Assembly (NCBI GenBank): GCA_902796985.1
Contig: CADBRC010000409.1
Location: 1 to 5,447, forward strand
From: an uncultured Spirochaetaceae bacterium
GTDB lineage: Bacteria; Spirochaetota; Spirochaetia; Treponematales; Treponemataceae
Direction of reading: 5' to 3'
Length of the DNA stretch: 5,447 bases
Part shown: piece by piece, positions 1 to 5,447 of the stretch
Numbering within the stretch: position 1 is the stretch's first letter
Layout: the number at the start of each line of letters is the position of its first letter
The notes under the pieces: generated by a model
Told to the model about the DNA's origin: nothing
The model's database searches: none
What the model saw: the letters and a program-made list of their open reading frames with translations, nothing else
Position numbers and translations under genes: made by a program

Positions 1-51
1 AAAAAATTTGCCGAATTCCCAGAATTTCAATATCTTGACATTAGTAAAACT

Positions 52-90
52 GCCTTTGCGGGGCTGGCTGTGCAGTCTGCCCCGTGCGGC
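52..90 (+). promoter_or_regulatory. Hairpin in the groEL leader
   Basis: A long imperfect stem-loop lies between the upstream edge and the groEL ribosome binding site. CGGGGC (59-64) pairs perfectly with GCCCCG (79-84). The stem continues inward as GGCT (66-69) with AGTC (74-77), including one G-T wobble and leaving loop GTGC, and outward as GCC (52-54) with GGC (88-90) across a small internal loop. No T-run follows, so it is not a standard terminator of an upstream gene. It does not match the CIRCE operator (TTAGCACTC-N9-GAGTGCTAA) that often controls groE through HrcA. It could be an operator or an mRNA leader structure. The fold is seen in the sequence; the role is unknown. Confidence 0.4.
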
Positions 91-101
91 TTAGGATATT
101 A

Positions 102-1749
<1,648 letters not shown>

Positions 1750-1757
1750 GAGTTTTT

Positions 1758-1775
1758 CAGGGGGGAGACCCCCTG
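1758..1775. repeat. Perfect 7-bp G/C hairpin with GAGA loop, just after groEL
   Basis: CAGGGGG (1758-1764) pairs with CCCCCTG (1769-1775) around the tetraloop GAGA, a GNRA-type loop. It begins nine bases after the groEL stop codon, so it may protect the mRNA 3' end or help stop transcription. The following bases (CCCTTTAGG) have no proper T-run, so it is not a textbook intrinsic terminator. It is the first of a chain of inverted repeats filling the convergent gap. Confidence 0.55.
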
Positions 1776-1785
1776 CCCTTTAGGT

Positions 1786-1803
1786 TTGGGGGAGTTCCCC
1801 CAA
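1786..1803. repeat. Second perfect 7-bp G/C hairpin
   Basis: TTGGGGG (1786-1792) pairs with CCCCCAA (1797-1803) around loop AGTT. It sits 10 bases after the first hairpin and shares its five-G / five-C core, so the two arms could also pair with each other in alternative folds. It is followed by GCCCCCTATATTATG, again without a clean T-run. Together the pair may act as the groEL transcription end; this is inference from position and stability. Confidence 0.5.
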
Positions 1804-1814
1804 GCCCCCTATAT

Positions 1815-1887
1815 TATGAGAGGGAAGCACATTTTTTAACGTTAAAAAATGTGCCTACGCAGAAGCGCGGGTTCCTTCCCTCTCATA
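1815..1887. repeat. Interrupted palindrome with 26-bp arms, one arm split by 21 bases
   Basis: The left arm is continuous from 1815 to 1840. Its inner 14 bases (1827-1840, GCACATTTTTTAAC) pair perfectly with 1841-1854, meeting at a central AACGTT. Its outer 12 bases (1815-1826, TATGAGAGGGAA) pair perfectly with 1876-1887 (TTCCCTCTCATA). The right arm is split by 21 bases at 1855-1875. Without that stretch the element would be a perfect 52-base palindrome. The inserted piece holds a small CGC-AGAA-GCG hairpin (1858-1867) and ends in GGGTTCC (1869-1875), which can pair with GGAACCC at 1930-1936. There is no coding sequence. It may be a bidirectional terminator, a small non-coding mobile repeat, or both. 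Confidence 0.6.
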
Positions 1888-1910
1888 CTCTCCCTTCTTC
1901 CCGGCGGCTG

Positions 1911-1931
1911 CCAGGGGCTATCGCCCCTTGG
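1911..1931. repeat. G/C hairpin with TATC loop
   Basis: AGGGGC (1913-1918) pairs with GCCCCT (1923-1928) around TATC. The stem continues as CC (1911-1912) with GG (1930-1931) after a one-base bulge. Flanking CCGG at 1901-1904 and 1936-1939 can close an outer stem. It is part of the same inverted-repeat cluster between groEL and the OmpA-like gene. Function not known. Confidence 0.5.
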
Positions 1932-1964
1932 AACCCCGGATGCTTTTCAAGATTCTTCTAATTT

Positions 1965-1988
1965 AGTTTGTTTATCAATCAAACTTTT
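1965..1988 (+). terminator. Weak terminator-like hairpin beside the OmpA-like gene
   Basis: AGTTTG (1965-1970) pairs with CAAACT (1980-1985), and a short T-run follows on the plus strand (TTTT, 1985-1988). The stem is only 6 bp and A/T-rich. It could stop residual transcription from groEL before it runs antisense into the OmpA-like gene, whose stop codon is at 1990-1992. On the minus strand no T-run follows. Weak evidence. Confidence 0.25.
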
Positions 1989-1989
1989 C

Positions 1990-3423
1990 TTACCGTCTCT
2001 GGACGTAGGAGTCGGGAGGCATTATCGTGATTTCGACGCGGCGGTTGGCGGCGCGGCCCTCCGACGTGGAGTTATCTCCGATCGGCTTGGTTCCGCCGTA
2101 GCCCCGTGAGCTTATGATGTCCTTGTCAATTCCTATGGCGGTCATGATGTTGACGATGCTGTTGGCGCGGTCAACGCTCAGCTGCATCTGGCCGGTAGGC
2201 TTGTTTACGTCCGCTGTGTGGCCGTCAACCTGTATCCTGTATTTTCCGCTGGAGACAACGTCCTTGATTTGCAGGGCGATGATTCCTACCCGCTCCTTGT
2301 CGGCGGGCAGCAGCTCGGCGGAGTCTGCGACGAAGTTCAGGTCGTCAATCCGGATGACAAGGCCGGGGCCTCCGTCCCGTATCGTGGTCGGCACCAAATC
2401 CTCAAAGACGTACTTCAGCTTTGTGAAATCCATGTAGTAGGACGTGCTCTTGTCCGGCGCGCTGACCCGGTGGGCAATCTGCTCCTTGCCGAGGAGGATC
2501 GCAATTTTGCCCTGCTGGAGCAGCTTGAGGTTCTCCGGAACCGTTGCGATGCGGAGGTAGTCCTCGTTGGAGATGACCGGGTCGCAGCGGTACACGCCGA
2601 AGACCTGCTCAGCCGTGATCCAGAGGGGATCGTCGCCGACCCGCTTCTCGAAGTCCTTGTCGTTCACGTCCGTGAAGTATGAGTTGATTCCCTGTTTGGA
2701 GGCAATCTTGGGGTCAACCATGTTGCGCTCGTAGACCAGGGTCATGTTGGAGTCGTAGACCTTGGGGAAGAGGCAGGGATCCACCAGGCTCTCCACGAAC
2801 TCGCCGTGGACGGGCAGCATGCCCCGCGCGTCAATGACGATTCCCGTGTAGGCGCGGCTTGCGATGCGGGCGATGGGCTTCTGCTGGGTGTAGGGGCTCT
2901 TGTGCTTGACGAAGAGCGATCCGATGTCTTCCAGCCGTATCGTGTGCTCGGTCAGAAGCCTGTCCCCTCCGTTCTTGAAGTAGGCGGGGGTCTCCTTGGC
3001 GTTGTCGATTATGCGGGTCAGCTCCTCCAGTGTCAGCGACCCGTCCAGAACCATGTCGCTCAGGGTTCGTGTGTCGTCAACGTATATCGAGAGCAGGGGG
3101 TCCTTTATGAGGACGGGGAGCTCCATCTTTATTTTGTTTACGGCGGCGTTCTTGCCTGACGGCATGGGGATGCCCGCCTTCACGATGTCCATGGAGACGT
3201 TGGAGGTGAACGTTCCCTTTCTCCAGTCTATCTTGCTCGAGGAGAACAGCACCGCATCCGCTTCGTCCACGCTTGCGCTGTTCCGTGCGTTCTGCTTGGC
3301 TTCCTCCTCGTCAACTTTGTCGTAGTAGAGCATGTCGCGGCCGGAGCTTTGTGCCGTGAGCCGGGCAACCGGAAGAAGAAGGCTTGAGAGAACCATAGCC
3401 GAAAGGAGTAGTCTTTTGTTCAT
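1990..3423 (-). CDS. Secreted protein with C-terminal OmpA-like domain
   Basis: Complete 477-residue protein. Residues 1-24 look like a Sec signal peptide (MNKR, hydrophobic core, LTA before Q25) without a lipobox Cys. Residues about 30-185 match no domain I recognise. Around 190-235 the stretch AYTGIVIDARGMLPV, then PCLFPKVYD, resembles the core of LPP20/FlgT-like envelope domains. From about 355 to 468 there is an OmpA-like (OmpA_C) domain: LNFVADSAELLP, VDGHTADVNKPTGQMQLS, R419 in LSVDRA, then GRAANRRVEI. This fold usually binds the diaminopimelate of peptidoglycan in the periplasm. The usual Asp after GHT is Ala404, with an Asp one place later (D405), so binding is uncertain. Length and plan remind me of treponemal OmpA-like proteins such as T. 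pallidum Tp0624, from memory only. It is the second gene of a probable operon, 69 bases after the COG3014-type gene. Confidence 0.9.
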   Translation of the reverse strand: MNKRLLLSAMVLSSLLLPVARLTAQSSGRDMLYYDKVDEEEAKQNARNSASVDEADAVLFSSSKIDWRKGTFTSNVSMDIVKAGIPMPSGKNAAVNKIKMELPVLIKDPLLSIYVDDTRTLSDMVLDGSLTLEELTRIIDNAKETPAYFKNGGDRLLTEHTIRLEDIGSLFVKHKSPYTQQKPIARIASRAYTGIVIDARGMLPVHGEFVESLVDPCLFPKVYDSNMTLVYERNMVDPKIASKQGINSYFTDVNDKDFEKRVGDDPLWITAEQVFGVYRCDPVISNEDYLRIATVPENLKLLQQGKIAILLGKEQIAHRVSAPDKSTSYYMDFTKLKYVFEDLVPTTIRDGGPGLVIRIDDLNFVADSAELLPADKERVGIIALQIKDVVSSGKYRIQVDGHTADVNKPTGQMQLSVDRANSIVNIMTAIGIDKDIISSRGYGGTKPIGDNSTSEGRAANRRVEITIMPPDSYVQRR

Positions 3424-3431
3424 TTAAAATG

Positions 3432-3435
3432 CCTC
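3432..3435 (-). promoter_or_regulatory. Ribosome binding site of the OmpA-like gene
   Basis: On the minus strand GAGG lies eight bases before the ATG (3421-3423). The good spacing, and the signal peptide that starts there, decide the start. Confidence 0.6.
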
Positions 3436-3492
3436 GGTTTATTATCGGAATCCAAATGGAAAAGGTTAAATTCTGGCGACAGGTTACGGGGT

Positions 3493-4824
3493 TCACCGCC
3501 TGTCCAGCACGTCGTTGCCCAGGTAGGACGCCTCAAGCAGGCAGAGCTTGCCCTCGCTGACACGGACCTTCTTGAACTTCTTGCGGTAGACCAGCGTGCC
3601 GCCCTTTTCCTGGTAGAACTCCATCGTTATGTCGTAGGTGCCCGGGTCCACGGTCAGGCCGCCTGCGTCTGCCCGCGCGGGGAAGTAGCTGGACATCCTG
3701 AGGTCGGCGGTCTCCGTGAGCCATGCGCTGACCTCGCCTGCGAAGGAGGCCAGCTGCAGGATGCCGCCGATGAGGGCAATCGTCGGGTCGTCGCTATCCA
3801 TCATCACTTCGCCGACCCCGCGCGAGATGTCGTTGCTCAGCTGCTTGACGAGCATGCGGGCAATCGCCTTGCTGTAGATGCTCGCGGAATGGGTCTGGAA
3901 GGTGTCGAGCGCAACGTTCTCAAGGCTCTCCAGCTGGTACATCGAGCTTTTGTAGGTCTGCCCGGTTTTTCGGTTGGTCGCCTTGACTCCGACAAAGCCT
4001 ATCTTGGGGCTCCGGGTCTTCATGAAGGGGATGGCGACCACCGCGTCAAAGATGATGGCAGGGAAGTATATCTGCGATTTGTAGGGGCTGCCGTTGGAAA
4101 AAGCGAGCGTGTTTATCCGCGCCTTGCCTTTGGGTACGTTCAGGTCGTCTTTGACCAGCTTGACCGGCTCGTCAAAGTCGTAGAGCTTGCTCTGTGTGAC
4201 GAAGGCATCGTGCAGGTAGCGGGCCGCGCTCAGGGCTGCGTCCTTGTCGCCGTCTGCCCGGTGATAGAGCAGGGCAAGGTACTGGCCCAGGGCGGAGTTG
4301 TGGAAGGTGACGCTGACCGGGGCAGTGTCCGCATTCTCGGAGGCCTGCCGCGCCTTGATGAGGTCCGCCTCATAACGCTGGGCGATGCTCTGGGACTTGT
4401 TCTCGAAGCGGTTTATCTCGACAATCGCATCTTCAAGCATCCCCAGGTGGTAGTAGGACAGGGATTTGAAGAGGTTCAGGTACAGGTCCTCGTAGTCCTC
4501 GCCCGCATAGTCGATGACGAGGTCGTTGACTATGAAGGACTCAATCGACTGGCTTATGCTTTTGGCGAAGTACTCGTCTATCTTGCTCTCGGTCCGGGTC
4601 AGTTTCTTTATTGACGATGCGTAGTCGCCTGTATAATAGGAAAGAAGTCCTTCGTCCAGGCCCTGCACGACGGCGCTCTTCTTGCCGTAGAGCTTCTTCG
4701 TGTTCTTCTCCACATAGGACAGCTCGGCCTCATAGTCGATTGCCGGGGCGGGCAGGGAGGAAAAAAGGACTGTCGCGGCCATCAGGGAAAAGATGAGCCT
4801 TGTTTGCAGCGGACGTATGCGCAT
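3493..4824 (-). CDS. Secreted helical-repeat protein, COG3014-type
   Basis: A 443-residue protein from the ATG at 4822-4824. Residues 1-28 form a clear signal peptide: basic MRIRPLQTR, hydrophobic LIFSLMAATVLFSSL, then PAPA. Helical pairs resembling TPR repeats lie at about 55-85 (GLLSYYTGDYASSI), 112-143 (SLSYYHLGMLEDAI) and 178-210. The C-terminal half has an Ala/Phe-rich segment near 252-268, then TETADLRMSSYFPAR (370-384) and DPGTYDITMEF, which I recognise as the conserved end of the COG3014 family. Its function is not established. Relatives are commonly found next to LpoB-family genes, as here. A TTG at 4849-4851 would add nine residues (MRSALFFYY) and has a weak TAAGGG nine bases upstream. 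The ATG has no obvious Shine-Dalgarno but gives a normal signal peptide, so the start is uncertain. There is no lipobox Cys, though family members are often lipoproteins. Probably the first gene of an operon with the OmpA-like gene. Confidence 0.85.
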   Translation of the reverse strand: MRIRPLQTRLIFSLMAATVLFSSLPAPAIDYEAELSYVEKNTKKLYGKKSAVVQGLDEGLLSYYTGDYASSIKKLTRTESKIDEYFAKSISQSIESFIVNDLVIDYAGEDYEDLYLNLFKSLSYYHLGMLEDAIVEINRFENKSQSIAQRYEADLIKARQASENADTAPVSVTFHNSALGQYLALLYHRADGDKDAALSAARYLHDAFVTQSKLYDFDEPVKLVKDDLNVPKGKARINTLAFSNGSPYKSQIYFPAIIFDAVVAIPFMKTRSPKIGFVGVKATNRKTGQTYKSSMYQLESLENVALDTFQTHSASIYSKAIARMLVKQLSNDISRGVGEVMMDSDDPTIALIGGILQLASFAGEVSAWLTETADLRMSSYFPARADAGGLTVDPGTYDITMEFYQEKGGTLVYRKKFKKVRVSEGKLCLLEASYLGNDVLDRR

Positions 4825-4851
4825 ATAATAGAAGAACAAAGCACTCCGCAA

Positions 4852-4952
4852 ATGATTACGCCCTTACAGGGGGGTAAAAAAGCGTTTTTAAAAGCTCCGC
4901 ATGTAATCAAAGGGGGGCATCCGTTGTTTGAACTGATAGTTGAGATATTATT
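4852..4952. promoter_or_regulatory. Divergent intergenic region with two six-G tracts
   Basis: This A/T-rich gap separates the minus-strand COG3014-type gene from the plus-strand lpoB-like gene and must hold the promoters of both unless they are transcribed from farther away. It contains G6 at 4869-4874 and G6 at 4912-4917, and an A/T inverted repeat between them (AAAAA-AGCG-TTTTT, 4876-4889, overlapping an imperfect AGC...GCT palindrome at 4881-4896). TGTAAT at 4902-4907 resembles a -10 box, but no matching -35 is at the right distance. I cannot assign a promoter with confidence. Confidence 0.4.
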
Positions 4953-4954
4953 AT

Positions 4955-4958
4955 GGAG
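4955..4958 (+). promoter_or_regulatory. Ribosome binding site of the lpoB-like gene
   Basis: GGAG lies nine bases before the ATG at 4968 and 12 before the ATG at 4971. It overlaps the upstream in-frame ATG at 4953, which has only a weak TTGAG ahead of it. This favours 4968 as the start. Confidence 0.55.
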
Positions 4959-4967
4959 AAAGATGAA

Positions 4968-5447
4968 ATGATGAGAAAAAACGTGAGGAACCTGCTTGTG
5001 TTCATATTTTCCGCCGTCCTGGGACTGACCCTCATTGCTTTGGCGGGATGCTCCTCCTCTTCTACGGACGTTGACCGCGTGAAGGACACCAAAAAGACCG
5101 ATTACTCAGGCTACTGGAACGACACCGATGTTCGCCTGGTCGCCAAGGACATCATAAAGGACTTCAACGGTTCCAAGGCGATAAAGCAGTACCCCAAGAA
5201 GCACGGCAAGGAGGTCCCCGTCGTCATAATCGGATCCTACAAGAACGTCAGCGACGAGCACATAGACACCCGCATCCTGACGGACTACCTGCAGGCTGAG
5301 CTTCTGGAAGACGAGCACGTCAAGTTCGTCGCCCAGAAGGAAGACCGGGCGGAGGTCCGTGAGGAGAGGGAGGATCAGCAGGTGAATGCCCGCGCCGAGA
5401 CCCGTTCCAGGATGTACTCCGAGACGGGGGCCGACTACATGATGCAG
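4968..5447 (+). CDS. lpoB: LpoB-family penicillin-binding protein activator (lipoprotein), 3' end outside window
   Basis: The first 160 residues of a lipoprotein; the window ends in frame before the stop. The signal peptide MMRKNVRNLL plus a hydrophobic core ends in the lipobox LAGC (Cys28, codon 5049-5051), so the mature protein should be lipid-anchored, probably in the outer membrane facing the periplasm. A short Ser-rich linker follows. The LpoB core then begins: SGYWNDTDVRLVAKDII (47-63), VPVVIIGSYKNVSDEHIDT (83-101), VKFVAQKEDRAEVREER (118-134), DQQ (136-138) and ETGADYMMQ (152-160). In E. coli LpoB stimulates the bifunctional synthase PBP1b; whether this homologue does so is inference. 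E. coli LpoB is about 213 residues, so roughly the last quarter is likely missing. Starts at 4953 (five extra residues) and 4971 are possible. The gene is divergent from the COG3014-type gene, a known neighbour type of this family. Confidence 0.88.
   Translation, partial: MMRKNVRNLLVFIFSAVLGLTLIALAGCSSSSTDVDRVKDTKKTDYSGYWNDTDVRLVAKDIIKDFNGSKAIKQYPKKHGKEVPVVIIGSYKNVSDEHIDTRILTDYLQAELLEDEHVKFVAQKEDRAEVREEREDQQVNARAETRSRMYSETGADYMMQ

Noticed and set aside
8..36. Possible promoter TTGCCG-17-TATCTT before groEL
   Set aside because: Each box matches the consensus at only four of six positions, which is expected by chance in A/T-rich DNA.
52..90. Leader hairpin as an intrinsic terminator of an upstream gene
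   Set aside because: No T-run follows the stem, and no end of an upstream gene can be shown in the window.
1758..1887. CRISPR array or insertion-sequence ends
   Set aside because: The repeats are inverted hairpins of different sequence, not regularly spaced direct repeats, and there is no transposase frame.
3441..3469. Possible minus-strand promoter TTAACC-17-GATAAT before the OmpA-like gene
   Set aside because: The predicted start of transcription would fall in or beside the ribosome binding site at 3432-3435; co-transcription with the upstream gene is simpler.
3889..4614. 241-residue plus-strand open frame opposite the COG3014-type gene
   Set aside because: Low-complexity Val/Gly/Leu-rich composition typical of the complement of a GC-rich coding strand; the minus-strand frame has a signal peptide and family motifs.
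4924..4951. Possible promoter TTGTTT-16-TATTAT before the lpoB-like gene
   Set aside because: Transcription would start at or after the GGAG ribosome binding site, so it cannot serve the start at 4968.

Overview
The window looks like chromosomal DNA from a spirochaete, most likely a host-associated Treponema. This is inferred from protein recognition, not from a search. GroEL resembles treponemal chaperonins as I remember them (start MAKQLIYNE, end DMGGMY) and has no groES beside it. The OmpA-type protein has the 'GHTAD' form of the peptidoglycan-binding motif that I associate with Treponema. The three protein genes after groEL all encode exported envelope proteins.

Layout: (1) 1-120 is a leader with a strong hairpin (52-90) and a clear ribosome binding site. 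(2) 121-1749 on the plus strand is a complete groEL. (3) 1750-1989 is a 240-base convergent intergenic region packed with inverted repeats: two perfect 7-bp G/C hairpins, a large palindrome interrupted by 21 bases in one arm, a fourth G/C hairpin, and a weak terminator-like hairpin next to the following gene. (4) 1990-4824 on the minus strand is a probable two-gene operon. Its first gene (3493-4824) encodes a secreted helical-repeat protein of the COG3014 type. Its second (1990-3423) encodes a 477-residue secreted protein ending in an OmpA-like domain. (5) About 4825-4967 is a divergent, A/T-rich promoter region with two six-G tracts. (6) 4968 to the window end, plus strand, is the 5' part of a lipoprotein gene of the LpoB (penicillin-binding-protein activator) family, cut by the window edge.

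The COG3014-type and LpoB-type genes face away from a shared intergenic region, and the former is followed by an OmpA-like gene. Together they suggest a cell-envelope or peptidoglycan module: a lipoprotein regulator of a synthase, a helical scaffold, and a protein that may contact the wall. That functional link is inference. groEL is an unrelated neighbour, separated by the repeat-rich convergent region. No tRNA, rRNA, transposase, CRISPR array or phage gene was seen. No clearly new system is visible. The most unusual DNA is the nested-palindrome region, and the most unusual protein details are a Cys in place of a very conserved Lys in GroEL and a displaced Asp in the OmpA-like domain.
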